A stretch of 64,000 nt of DNA. Source: Prochlorococcus marinus str. MIT 9215 (lineage in GTDB: Bacteria; Cyanobacteriota; Cyanobacteriia; PCC-6307; Cyanobiaceae). A model generated the notes under the pieces. It saw only the letters and a list, made by a program, of their open reading frames with translations. It did no database searches and had not been told where the DNA came from. The position numbers were made by a program, and so were the translations under genes. The DNA is taken from NCBI RefSeq assembly GCF_000018065.1, contig NC_009840.1:1054001-1118000 (forward strand), given 5' to 3'. Position 1 is the first letter of the stretch; each line of letters starts with the position of its first letter. This document shows, piece by piece, positions 29,140 to 37,259 of the stretch.

Positions 29140-30231
29140 ATGAAGTCTTTTAATACTTGGAATTTAACAAATAATCAACTTCACGAATTATTCAAAGATA
29201 AAAATAAATTTATTTCCATAAGAGTTAGAGGTAACACCTGGGAACCAATAACAAGATGGTTAAGATTAGATTCTAGAATTTTCAAAGAGACCACAAATAG
29301 ACCAAGAATTACATTATGTGATATCGAATCTTTAGCAGAGATTTATAACTATAGATCCATCAGATGGAAAGCAAAAAAATTAACTCCTTTACCAACTAAA
29401 TTAATCTCCAAAAAATTAAAAAATATTTTTCGTAAATTACCATTAATCAAACATTTGGCTTATGAGCTAGAAATAACCTTTTATAAATATATAGAAAATT
29501 ATTCTGAGCAATTAATTTCAATAATTATTCCTGCAAGAAATGAAGAGGGGAATAGAGAACTTTTCATAGAAGCCCTAAATAAATTCAAACAAATATCTAA
29601 TAACATTGAAATTATTTTTGTCGAAGGCAACAGCATAGATAATACATACTCTTTACTAGAAGAGTTAAAAGCAAATTTCTCTGATTCTTTCAAAATATTT
29701 CTTCTGAAGCAAAGTGGTAAAGGAAAGAAGAATGCTGTTGTTGAAGGTTGTAATATTTCTTCAGGAGAAACAATGGCAATAGTTGATAGTGATTTTACCG
29801 TTGATATTGATGACAGTATTGCGGCAATAATAGAGTCTAAGAAAAATGAAAATATACTAATTAATTGTTCTCGTACAACTTTTCCTATGGAAAAAAATGC
29901 AATGCGATGGGCAAATTATATTGGCAATAGGTGTTTTGCCATATTTATATCAATCCTTATTAATAAGCCAATATCTGATTCACTTTGTGGAACAAAAGTA
30001 TTTTCAAGGAAATTTTTTAATCTTATGAAGAAAAATGGAAGTTGGGATTCCAAATCTGATCCATTTGGCGATTTCACAATTATCTTTGAAGCAGCTAAAA
30101 ACAACATAAAAATACTAAATTATCCAGTTAGGTACTACGCCAGAAAATCAGGCGCTCCAAATATATCAAGATGGGTTGATGGGTTGAAACTGCTTAAAGT
30201 ATGTCTACTTTATTTAGTTTCAGATATTTAA
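29140..30231 (+). CDS. GT2 glycosyltransferase, polyprenyl-phosphate sugar synthase-like
   Basis: 363 residues. An N-terminal about 120-residue extension precedes a GT-A domain beginning LISIIIPARNEEGN (about 128-141). Then VEGNSIDNTYSLLEEL, KQSGKGKKNAVVEG and the metal-binding region MAIVDSDFTVDI (DxD-like), then SLCGTKVFSR and DPFGDFTIIFEA as in DPM1/GtrB-like enzymes. No C-terminal membrane helices. Expected product is a polyprenyl-phosphate sugar for the neighbouring GtrA and GT83-like transferase. Confidence 0.82.
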   Translation: MKSFNTWNLTNNQLHELFKDKNKFISIRVRGNTWEPITRWLRLDSRIFKETTNRPRITLCDIESLAEIYNYRSIRWKAKKLTPLPTKLISKKLKNIFRKLPLIKHLAYELEITFYKYIENYSEQLISIIIPARNEEGNRELFIEALNKFKQISNNIEIIFVEGNSIDNTYSLLEELKANFSDSFKIFLLKQSGKGKKNAVVEGCNISSGETMAIVDSDFTVDIDDSIAAIIESKKNENILINCSRTTFPMEKNAMRWANYIGNRCFAIFISILINKPISDSLCGTKVFSRKFFNLMKKNGSWDSKSDPFGDFTIIFEAAKNNIKILNYPVRYYARKSGAPNISRWVDGLKLLKVCLLYLVSDI

Positions 30232-30310
30232 ATTTAATTACTAATTATTTGTTTTTGAAGAAAATTTTTAATTTATATTTCTGAATAAAAAAAATCACTT
30301 CTCAAAATAA

Positions 30311-30703
30311 TTATTTCTTAAATGAAATGTATTTAGATCCCAAGAAGTTATTCAAAGATCCAATGAAAGCTCCAAAGAACCAAGCAATTTTATAGTTTTC
30401 TATTAATTTATTAACAAATACAATTACTAACGACATTTCTATTCCTCCCAAAAAATAGATTAAGCAAAATAAAGAAAAAGATTTTAATAAAGGTTGACTA
30501 TAACTATTCTTGAAAACCCAATATTTTGCAAAAACAAATGAAACTATTATTCCTACGCAATAACCAGATATAGAGGCAAATAATATATTTTTAAATATCA
30601 GAAATAAAGCTCTATAAGAGATAAAATTAAAACTTGATGCAATTAATCCAGATACTAAAAATCTAAATATTTGTCTGTTATTTCTTTTAAAAAATTTATA
30701 CAA
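30311..30703 (-). CDS. gtrA: GtrA-family membrane protein (polyprenyl-P-sugar flippase candidate)
   Basis: 130 residues, four hydrophobic helices; RFLVSGLIASSFNFISYRAL, VSFVFAKYWVFKN and FLGSKYISFKK match the GtrA/DPMS3 family. Known members help move polyprenyl-linked sugars across the membrane in O-antigen modification. Convergent with the GT2 gene. The 30704-30933 stretch upstream holds nothing clear. Confidence 0.85.
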   Translation of the reverse strand: MYKFFKRNNRQIFRFLVSGLIASSFNFISYRALFLIFKNILFASISGYCVGIIVSFVFAKYWVFKNSYSQPLLKSFSLFCLIYFLGGIEMSLVIVFVNKLIENYKIAWFFGAFIGSLNNFLGSKYISFKK

Positions 30704-30933
30704 TTTCGAAATCTTTCGGTAATAATTTACTTAAATACAAGGTAATAATATTCTATATATCTAACTTATAAATAAAGTTAATCATTTTAAGCAAGAAAAT
30801 ATTACAGAAATCTTTCAAGATGCTTTTAAAAAACTTTCATAAGCATTACTTGTCCACATAGTTGAATTTTATACTGACAAATTATTTAAAATTTAAATAA
30901 TATTTTTTTAATATTTTTTATAAATTCAAACCT

Positions 30934-31360
30934 ATGTTAAAAATTTATTTATAGCATTTGCTTTTGCATTGATACTTATCAACCCAAGCATTTTATTAAC
31001 TACAGAACCTCCTCTCGATATAGAAGCAGTTTTTGTTAGTTCTCAGCCTATCGAGGGGGATGGTCTTAAATATCCAAAAGGAAAAGCCGAAATAAGATTG
31101 AAAGATTCAAGTTAGCAGAGGGAGGAATAGTGCCACTCCACTCTCATCCAATTCCATTAGTAGGAAATGTTGAAGAAGGTACTATTGTTGTCAAAATACA
31201 AGAGATGGAAGATTTTACCTATACAGCAGGGGATTTTTTTATAGTTGGCCCAAAGACGCCAAAACATACAATGGGCAATGCAAAAACTGATAACGCAATA
31301 GTTTGGTTTGCAGCAATAGGAGCTAAAGATGTTCCAATTAAAATTCCCTCAGAAAGATAA
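30934..31360 (+). pseudogene. Exported cupin-domain protein, frameshifted
   Basis: Three overlapping frames together spell one protein: MLK..., then LFIAFAFALILINPS (signal peptide) and VFVSSQPIEGDGLKYPKGKAEIRL, then FKLAEGGIVPLHSHPIPLVG with the cupin core EEGTIVVKI, GDFFIVGPKTPKHTM. Frameshifts lie near 30942 (A-run) and near 31106. Metal-binding HSH and a later His are intact in the last frame, which is open as a 76-residue ORF from 31130. Likely decayed; sequencing errors in the homopolymers cannot be excluded. Confidence 0.7.
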
Positions 31361-31417
31361 TTTTAAATTTAAATCAAGTTCAAAGATGATTCCTGTCACT
31401 ACAAAGGAATTATTTCT

Positions 31418-31461
31418 AGCGACAAAACACTTATATTCTTGCGACAAAATAGTGACAAAAT
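31418..31461 (+). repeat. Arm-type direct repeats, right end of module 0
   Basis: Three copies of gcgacaaaa-like units (agcgacaaaac, tgcgacaaaat, agtgacaaaat), the last two with 11-bp period, upstream of the intact tRNA-Pro. They do not match the left-end repeats of this module. Confidence 0.65.
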
Positions 31462-31549
31462 TAATTTCTTACCTAAAAAATGATTTTTTATAAAATATTT
31501 AACCATTTAGTCTTTTATAGATGACTGTTATGAACTAAAATCATATGAG

Positions 31550-31623
31550 CGGGGCGTGGCGCAGCTTGGTAGCGCGGGTGCTTTGGGAGCACTAGGTCGC
31601 AGGTTCGAATCCTGTCGCCCCGA
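31550..31623 (+). tRNA. trnP: tRNA-Pro (anticodon TGG), intact
   Basis: 74 bases: acceptor cggggcg/cgccccg with discriminator A, D-loop gcagcttggtagcgc, anticodon arm ggtgc-tttggga-gcact (anticodon TGG), T-arm caggttcgaatcctg. The only complete tRNA-Pro here. Its 3' half (from the anticodon stem) recurs at least 13 times to the right. It lacks its own terminator; terminators follow the displaced copies instead, as expected if insertions pushed the original 3' flank away. Confidence 0.97.
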
Positions 31624-31659
31624 TCAGTTATAGCAGTAAGTCTCAGCTAATAATATAAA

Positions 31660-31697
31660 ACACGCAAAAAAGTGAGCACGCAAACGGCACGCAAATC
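31660..31697 (+). repeat. Arm-type repeats, left end of module 1
   Basis: Three acgcaaa units (cacgcaaa, gcacgcaaac, gcacgcaaat), about 37 bases after the tRNA-Pro 3' end. Match the right-end block at 33922-33944. Confidence 0.8.
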
Positions 31698-31790
31698 AAA
31701 AGATTAAATATCAATTTTTTGCGTTTTCTTAACCATTACTAGATTTTAAAGCTGAAATTATGATATTTTCATTAAAACTTTTTTTAATAA

Positions 31791-32930
31791 GTGAAAATAC
31801 CTAAAAGAATTTCATTTTTAGCCGTTGCTATTAGCTCTACTTTGTCGCTACCTGCTGATGAATTGAAATTTAAAAATATTGAATACGATCAATTCAAGGA
31901 AGGACAGAGTATATATGAACCAAAGGATAAATTAGAAGAATACATAATTAAGGGAGTAACGTATTCAACTAAGTTTGTTCCTTTAATAAATGATGGTGCA
32001 GAAGGCAGCGAATATACCAGCATCATGACCAATGATTTTAAAAAATTATTAGTTGACGCAGGATTTGATTTAGCAAATTCAACAGCTAATAGCCAGATAC
32101 AAAAAATTCCATTTTTCGCTCAAACCAATTTCAATATTTCCGGAGGATCAGAATCAGATACAAGTTTCTCAATAAATAGTTTGATGAAACTTGGGGAACT
32201 TGCAAAAGATGAGGAAGGAGATTTGAAAACTCTTGCATTTTCTCAGGCAAGATTTGCTACCGCCACGAATGCAGATGGTTCCACTTTTAACCTTGGTTTA
32301 GGAATTAGAAATCGTCCCAATGATATTTCTATGGTTGGAGCTAATGCTTTTTGGGATTACAGAATGACAGATTATAGTGATGCCCATAGCAGACTTGGAT
32401 TAGGTGGAGAATATTTTTGGAAAGATTTCGAGTTTAGAAACAACTGGTATATTTCAATAACTGATGAAAAGGATGTAACTATAAAAGGTGTTTCTTATAA
32501 AGAGAGAGTAGTTCCAGGATGGGATGTGGAACTAGGTTACAGACTCCCAAATAATCCAGAACTTGCTTTTTTTGTAAGGGGTTTTAACTGGGACTATAAA
32601 CACACACAAGATAATTCAGGATTAGAAGGAGCTGTTAGTTGGCAAGCTACACCACATGTTGGTTTAGAAGCTTGGGTCTCTAATGAAATATCAGCAGCTT
32701 CAACAACTGTAAATACTTCACTACCTGGGACAGATGAGACTTTCTTTGGGTTAAGAATGAACATCACAGGAAATCCAATCAAATTTGAAAAATCAAATTA
32801 CAAGAAAAATATAATCACTCAAATGACTCAACCAGTTAAAAGAGTAAATGATGTTTTACTTGAAAGAGCCGCTATTAATTCTAGTGGTGCAGCAACTTTT
32901 ACCGTAAGAGTTAGTGCTCAGGGTACTTAA
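31791..32930 (+). CDS. Inverse autotransporter (intimin/invasin-type beta-barrel)
   Basis: 379 residues from a GTG start. An N-terminal export signal (about 1-23) and a linker lead to a barrel region with the intimin/invasin signature: ARFATATNADGSTFNLGLGI, GANAFWDYRMTDYSDAHSRL, GLGGEYFWKDFEFRNNWYIS, and VVPGWDVELGYRLP (about 150-250). In that family the barrel inserts in the outer membrane and exposes a C-terminal passenger. Here the passenger is very short (about 60-80 residues). The downstream gene encodes a secreted protein and may supply the surface partner. Rare in cyanobacteria to my knowledge. Confidence 0.78.
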   Translation: MKIPKRISFLAVAISSTLSLPADELKFKNIEYDQFKEGQSIYEPKDKLEEYIIKGVTYSTKFVPLINDGAEGSEYTSIMTNDFKKLLVDAGFDLANSTANSQIQKIPFFAQTNFNISGGSESDTSFSINSLMKLGELAKDEEGDLKTLAFSQARFATATNADGSTFNLGLGIRNRPNDISMVGANAFWDYRMTDYSDAHSRLGLGGEYFWKDFEFRNNWYISITDEKDVTIKGVSYKERVVPGWDVELGYRLPNNPELAFFVRGFNWDYKHTQDNSGLEGAVSWQATPHVGLEAWVSNEISAASTTVNTSLPGTDETFFGLRMNITGNPIKFEKSNYKKNIITQMTQPVKRVNDVLLERAAINSSGAATFTVRVSAQGT

Positions 32931-32966
32931 ATTTTTTAAAAATCAAAAATCATTAACCATCTCATT

Positions 32967-33893
32967 ATGAAAAATCTATTTTTATCCTCAGCTTTATCAA
33001 TTTCATCTTTGGTCATTGCACCATCGATTTTTGCTGGCCCTGGAGAATCAGCATCAGGAAATTTAAAAAATACCCCCAATGACTGTAATACGACTTCTGG
33101 AAGCTGTCCTATTACTCCAACAAAATTCTCAACAAAGATCTATAGAGTAGCTCTATGTACTTCAAATCCAATGGCTGACAACCAATCTCTTGATTGGGAA
33201 GCAAACGGATGTGTTGATGTTTTTAATAATACCGATGGTCAAGAAACAGGAGATATTTTCAGTGAAACTGGTGCAACTTTAAATGCTGCTGATATCACTG
33301 TGCCTTCAGCAGGAACTTATGCTTATACCGCTGCTTTATTCGATAAAGATTTTAAGGTTGGAAGTCACCATATGGTTTATGACTTAAGTAATCCGCCAGA
33401 GCCAGTAAATGATAAGCGTTATGTTTCTACAAGTAGCGGTGGAGTTGCAGAAGGTACAGCTTCAGACGTACAAATGATGTCTGGGAGCTTTAATACTTTC
33501 ATGCCACAAATTGCCTGCAGTGGCGGTTGGGGTTCAACGGCTCCACAGATTGCAAGATCTGCAACCACAACAGGTTACGGGGACTTTCTGAACAGTGGAG
33601 AAACATTTTATGGTAGAATTCTGACTAGTAGCTATGCAATTCCCACATCTGGTAGCGGCAACATTTCTTCTAATCCTCCATCAGCTATTTGTGATGGTGC
33701 GGCGTATCTTTTAAGTATTGTGGATAAAGATACTGTAATTGGAGCCAATACGACAGGTATCCACTTAAAAATTCTTGCTCCAAAAGGATTAATCAGAGTT
33801 AATCAAGGTAGTGGAAACGGAGTGGCAACAGAATTTACTGCTCATGGAGATTCGATGGCTGTTAAGGTCATTCCAATTTCCGCAAGTGAATAA
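32967..33893 (+). CDS. Secreted protein of unknown function, paired with the inverse autotransporter
   Basis: 308 residues with signal peptide MKNLFLSSALSISSLVIAPS...FA (1-23). The mature part is rich in Ser, Thr, Gly and Asn. It has paired Cys (DCNTTSGSCP, LCTSNP ... NGCVD, IACSGG, AICDGA) suggesting disulfides, plus beta-rich segments (STKIYRVALCTSNP, FMPQIACSGGWG). It follows the barrel gene by 36 bases on the same strand. No family recognised; a surface or extracellular role is inferred from export and context. Confidence 0.65.
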   Translation: MKNLFLSSALSISSLVIAPSIFAGPGESASGNLKNTPNDCNTTSGSCPITPTKFSTKIYRVALCTSNPMADNQSLDWEANGCVDVFNNTDGQETGDIFSETGATLNAADITVPSAGTYAYTAALFDKDFKVGSHHMVYDLSNPPEPVNDKRYVSTSSGGVAEGTASDVQMMSGSFNTFMPQIACSGGWGSTAPQIARSATTTGYGDFLNSGETFYGRILTSSYAIPTSGSGNISSNPPSAICDGAAYLLSIVDKDTVIGANTTGIHLKILAPKGLIRVNQGSGNGVATEFTAHGDSMAVKVIPISASE

Positions 33894-33921
33894 ATAATCT
33901 CTGACTTTATTGACCAAGAAA

Positions 33922-33944
33922 GGCACGCAAATGACACGCAAATC
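33922..33944 (+). repeat. Arm-type repeats, right end of module 1
   Basis: gcacgcaaatgacacgcaaatc: two 11-bp units ending 89 bases before the gttctttggg of copy a. Confidence 0.8.
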
Positions 33945-34028
33945 AACCAAAATTAGTCCGAATTAGGCTACACTTATTTCCTTAAAAGTCTTGATATAGC
34001 TATAAGTCTCAAATATAGCCTTATTCTT

Positions 34029-34078
34029 GCGGGTTCTTTGGGAGCACTAGGTCGCAGGTTCGAATCCTGTCGCCCCGA
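34029..34078 (+). repeat. tRNA-Pro 3' half, copy a
   Basis: From gcgggttctttggg to cgccccga, differing from the intact tRNA by one base in the anticodon stem. Followed by a terminator hairpin gatagg...cctatc with T-run (34099-34126). Junction of modules 1 and 2. Confidence 0.92.
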
Positions 34079-34148
34079 CTCTAATAATCCAAGTCATAGA
34101 TAGGTTTCCCAGCCTATCTTTTTTTTGTTTAAACATGACGGCTACAAT

Positions 34149-34180
34149 TGCCGTCAAATTGCCGTCAAATTGCCGTCAGA
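34149..34180 (+). repeat. Arm-type repeats, left end of module 2
   Basis: Three tgccgtcaaat-type units with 11-bp period, starting 70 bases after copy a. Same sequence as the right-end block. Confidence 0.88.
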
Positions 34181-34245
34181 TGAAAAAATTTTCATAGAAG
34201 CTATTATTTATAAAAATATCTCAATAAATTCTTGAGAAATTTGAT

Positions 34246-35490
34246 ATGACAAAATATTTTTTCTTTTCAAATAATAAAAATATTAGACATTACTTTAATT
34301 CAAGAGAAGAAGCAGAGCATCAAAGGGATCTTATGAATGGTTCAATAATTTATGAAAGTGATGAAAATTCTTATAATGAATATTTAAATAAAAAAAAGAT
34401 AAATAAAGAAAAAGAATTTACTCATAAAAGCAACGATATTTCTTGGTTAAAAAACTCAACAAAACTAATTAAATCTAATTTTTCCAAATACCAATCTATA
34501 CAAATTTATCATCCTAAAAATTCATCTTATTTTGGTGATTCGGATCAAAGACTTTTAAATTTCAAAGATTTTTATAAGTTTAAAGATAAAAAATGCTTCG
34601 AAGCAGTATTGTTTTATTCCGAATGTCTCAGATATGTTATTCCATCTAATAAGAATATCTATCTATGTTGTGTCCCCTCTAGCAAAGCCTATACAAAAAA
34701 TACTTTGGCTTATTTAATTAGGAAATTGTCAGCCGGTCCAATAATTGATGGTTCAGAATTACTTGTAACAACAAAAAATAGGCTAGAAAAGAAAAAAAAG
34801 AATGCCTTTACTGATGAAGAACTAGCTTCAACCATAAACGTAAAAGGGAAATACATTCCAAAAGATTATCAAATACTTCTTTTAGATGATGTTGTAACAT
34901 CTGGACAAAGCTTTAATGTCTGCCAAAAATTGATTGCCGAAGCTGGATTTAATAATCAAATAACATGCCTAGCATTAGGTTATACATCTATGAATTGGAA
35001 TCCAAAAAGTTTTTCTGATGAAATCATAGTGAAAAATACATTTATTGAACCTATTAATAAATCTGATTCTCAAAGAAGACCACCTAAAGTGACGAGTGGC
35101 AGATTTGATAATTTGAAACCTAATGAATCAGAAAATCATAAAGAGGATATATTTCCTGAGTTAACAGGTAAGGCTTTGCTTAGAAAAATCAGTAGACTTT
35201 CAAACTCCAATATTGATGAAATTGTCATTGCTTGTGGTTATATAAAAAGAAAAGATAATTATGGAAATGTATATCCGGACTTTGAAAAGTTTAATAAGGC
35301 TCTAAGTACTGCAAAAGAAAAAGGTCATAATTACGAAGAAGATATCAAAAAGACTTTCGAAGATAATAGTGAAAAATTACTTAAGAAACTTGATGATTTA
35401 AAAAACTATATTGAGAAGAAGAAAATAAAGGAAAAAGTTAAAAATAAAGTTAAGTCATTATCTAGCAAGATTCTGAATTTTTTTAATTAA
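34246..35490 (+). CDS. Phosphoribosyltransferase-domain protein (ShosT-like toxin candidate)
   Basis: 414 residues. A central type-I PRTase fold has the PRPP-binding loop YQILLLDDVVTSGQSFNVC (loop at about 211-222) and upstream IYLCCVPSSKAYTKNTLAYLI. The N-terminus FFFSNNKNIRHYFNSREEAE and the Lys-rich helical C-terminus (about 360-414) are outside the PRTase core. The stop TAA overlaps the ATG of the DprA-like gene (TAATG), implying translational coupling. PRTase-DprA pairs of this layout are known as ShosTA, a phage-defence toxin-antitoxin system often found at integration hotspots. Assignment is by domain pairing, not by alignment. Confidence 0.72.
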   Translation: MTKYFFFSNNKNIRHYFNSREEAEHQRDLMNGSIIYESDENSYNEYLNKKKINKEKEFTHKSNDISWLKNSTKLIKSNFSKYQSIQIYHPKNSSYFGDSDQRLLNFKDFYKFKDKKCFEAVLFYSECLRYVIPSNKNIYLCCVPSSKAYTKNTLAYLIRKLSAGPIIDGSELLVTTKNRLEKKKKNAFTDEELASTINVKGKYIPKDYQILLLDDVVTSGQSFNVCQKLIAEAGFNNQITCLALGYTSMNWNPKSFSDEIIVKNTFIEPINKSDSQRRPPKVTSGRFDNLKPNESENHKEDIFPELTGKALLRKISRLSNSNIDEIVIACGYIKRKDNYGNVYPDFEKFNKALSTAKEKGHNYEEDIKKTFEDNSEKLLKKLDDLKNYIEKKKIKEKVKNKVKSLSSKILNFFN

Positions 35491-36425
35491 TGATTGATGT
35501 AACATCAAATATTTTAACTTTGCTCTCAATAGATGGTTTTGGATTGGTAAATTCCTACAAATTACTTTCATCTTTAGAGAGTATAAGAACCGACAATATT
35601 ATTGAGGCTCTTAATAGAAAGAAAGATTTCTCGATTAGTAGCGCTGAATGGTTTGCTAAAAAAGATAAATTTCTTGAAAAGTTAGATAAATCACAAGAAC
35701 AAAAAATATCTGCAATCCCTTTTACTTCTAATGATTATCCAAAGGCTCTAATGGAGTTGAATGATTTCCCTTTAGTCATTTTTGTCAAAGGTAAATCAGA
35801 GTCTTTAAATTTTCAAAACACCTTAGCTATTGTTGGCACGAGAAATCCAACAAAATATACTTATGATAATGCTCCTGAAATTTGCAATATTTTTGCTTCT
35901 AGATCTCAAAGTGTCATAAGTGGTTTGGCAATTGGTTGCGATAGTATTGCCCACAAAGCAGCTATTAAGATGGGTATCCCAACTGTTGCAGTTCTGCCAA
36001 ATGGTTTAGATGAAATATATCCCAAAGAAAATGCCAATTTAGCTTCTGAGATTATTGATTATGGAGGTTGCCTCGTATCAGAATATCTAATAGGTATAAA
36101 ACCTTCCAGATATCAATTTGTAGCAAGAGATAGAATCCAGGCTGGTCTTTCAAGAGTTGGATTGCTTCTAGAAAGTTCTTCGAAAGGAGGTTCTATGCAC
36201 TGCATAAGAAAGTTAGAAAAATTAAGAAGAAAAGTTAGTTATTTAAGTCCTCAAGAGGAATTAAAATATGATCAATGTTGGTCAGGGAACAAATCATTAA
36301 AATCTTCAGAAAAGTTTACTGAGATTTTTCCTTTTTCATCAGAAGAAGAAATTAATAAACAAATTAATGATTTATTTTTCAATACTCCCTTCAAAAAAGA
36401 TTTCGAGCAGACTTCGCTTTTCTAA
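35490..36425 (+). CDS. DprA/Smf-like protein (ShosA-like antitoxin candidate)
   Basis: 311 residues. N-terminal helical domain (about 1-75), then the DprA Rossmann fold: LAIVGTRNPTKYTYD (112-126), VISGLAIGCDSIAHKAAI (142-159), VAVLPNGLDEIYPKEN (167-182), QFVARDRIQAGLSRVGLLLE (209-228) and KGGSMHCIRKLEK (232-244). DprA normally loads RecA on incoming ssDNA. The operon with a PRTase on a mobile module points instead to the ShosA role. It lacks the C-terminal winged helix of competence DprA. Confidence 0.8.
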   Translation: MIDVTSNILTLLSIDGFGLVNSYKLLSSLESIRTDNIIEALNRKKDFSISSAEWFAKKDKFLEKLDKSQEQKISAIPFTSNDYPKALMELNDFPLVIFVKGKSESLNFQNTLAIVGTRNPTKYTYDNAPEICNIFASRSQSVISGLAIGCDSIAHKAAIKMGIPTVAVLPNGLDEIYPKENANLASEIIDYGGCLVSEYLIGIKPSRYQFVARDRIQAGLSRVGLLLESSSKGGSMHCIRKLEKLRRKVSYLSPQEELKYDQCWSGNKSLKSSEKFTEIFPFSSEEEINKQINDLFFNTPFKKDFEQTSLF

Positions 36426-36440
36426 AACTACAAATTTTTG

Positions 36441-36472
36441 AGGGTCAAATTGCCGTCAAATTGCCGTCAAAT
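36441..36472 (+). repeat. Arm-type repeats, right end of module 2
   Basis: agggtcaaat then two tgccgtcaaat units; the block ends 88 bases before gtgctttggg of copy b. Confidence 0.88.
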
Positions 36473-36559
36473 ATCTCCTTATTTGTCATGACAAATGCAG
36501 ACAAGTTAAGCAAAAATTAGATAGAGCCTGAAAACCTAGTGCTGCACTAGAGCTATTTA

Positions 36560-36605
36560 GTGCTTTGGGAGCACTAGGTCGCAGGTTCGAATCCTGTCGC
36601 CCCGA
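36560..36605 (+). repeat. tRNA-Pro 3' half, copy b
   Basis: Exact copy of the intact tRNA from gtgctttggg to cgccccga. A ctagtgctgcactag palindrome (36536-36550) sits just upstream, as at other module ends. Terminator agcgattt...actcgct with T-run at 36629-36654. Confidence 0.95.
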
Positions 36606-36681
36606 CTCAATCAAAACCAAGTCATACTAGCGATTTACCCAGACTCGCTTTTTTATTGCTTTTACTTGTTGGCTCATGGCG

Positions 36682-36703
36682 GCCAACAAATAGCCAACAA
36701 ATA
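36682..36703 (+). repeat. Arm-type repeats, left end of module 3
   Basis: Two gccaacaaata units, 11-bp period, 77 bases after copy b. Confidence 0.88.
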
Positions 36704-36759
36704 TCAAAAATCTAAGAAACTTGACGGATATTTTTAAATTTTTTCTCAATCATTTCAAG

Positions 36760-37047
36760 TTAACAAATACTTTCTTCCGTACCTCCTTCTTCCAAATAAT
36801 ATTCAATTATTTCCTCTATTTCTTCTAATGAAGAACCAGACTCGGAAATTTCCTCACACTCTTCGTCAAAGTTTCCATCTTCATCTTCAATTTCTATTTG
36901 TTTTTCAAGACTTACACGATAATCGTCTTTATCTATTCCTGTTCTACAAATTAATAAGCGACCTTCTTCAATATCAGTTTCGAAAATTGCATCAGGATCA
37001 TTATCAAGAAGATTTTTTGCTTTAATACCAAGTTTTGCTAAATCCAT
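36760..37047 (-). CDS. Very acidic small protein, unknown function
   Basis: 95 residues, about one third Asp/Glu, with a predicted small beta segment (EGRLLICRTGIDKDDYRVSL, about 28-47) flanked by acidic helices; the tail is SLEEIEEIIEYYLEEGG. It is the only gene in its module. Extreme acidity and mobility recall DNA-mimic anti-restriction proteins, but no such family is recognised. A TATAAT-like box lies about 20 bases upstream. Confidence 0.6.
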   Translation of the reverse strand: MDLAKLGIKAKNLLDNDPDAIFETDIEEGRLLICRTGIDKDDYRVSLEKQIEIEDEDGNFDEECEEISESGSSLEEIEEIIEYYLEEGGTEESIC

Positions 37048-37139
37048 AAAATTTGAAAAAATTTTTATTAAATATAATCTAACTCCTTATTTTTTTAAAG
37101 TTTTTCATTTAAAGACTCATAATTTACGAATAAAGGCAC

Positions 37140-37172
37140 GACAACAATTCGCCAACAATTCGCCAACAAATA
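37140..37172 (+). repeat. Arm-type repeats, right end of module 3
   Basis: gacaacaattc, gccaacaattc, gccaacaaata: three 11-bp units ending 88 bases before copy c. Confidence 0.88.
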
Positions 37173-37259
37173 CATATCAGATTGGCATGTCAAATCCTGC
37201 AATACCCCGCAACTATTTAGTCATGGTCTGTAGACATAGTGCCCTACTAGGGTTGTTAA

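Larger units (their letters stand above)
26878..31549. mobile_element. Island module 0 (surface-glycan cargo), left of intact tRNA-Pro
   Basis: DNA between the 5'-half relic and the intact tRNA-Pro. It carries arm-like repeats at both ends (26938-26957 and 31418-31461), but they differ in sequence, so it may be two elements joined by a deletion. Cargo: gmd relic, GT83-type and GT2 glycosyltransferases, GtrA, cupin relic. Confidence 0.55.
31624..34078. mobile_element. Module 1: adhesin-type cargo
   Basis: Bounded by the intact tRNA-Pro and 3'-half copy a (34029-34078). Matched acgcaaat repeats lie at both ends (31660-31697, 33922-33944). Probably the youngest insertion, since it touches the intact tRNA. 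No integrase inside. Confidence 0.8.
34079..36605. mobile_element. Module 2: PRTase-DprA (ShosTA-like) cargo
   Basis: Bounded by tRNA-Pro half copies a and b. Matched tgccgtcaaat repeats at both ends (34149-34180, 36441-36472). Only two genes, overlapping, inside. Confidence 0.85.
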
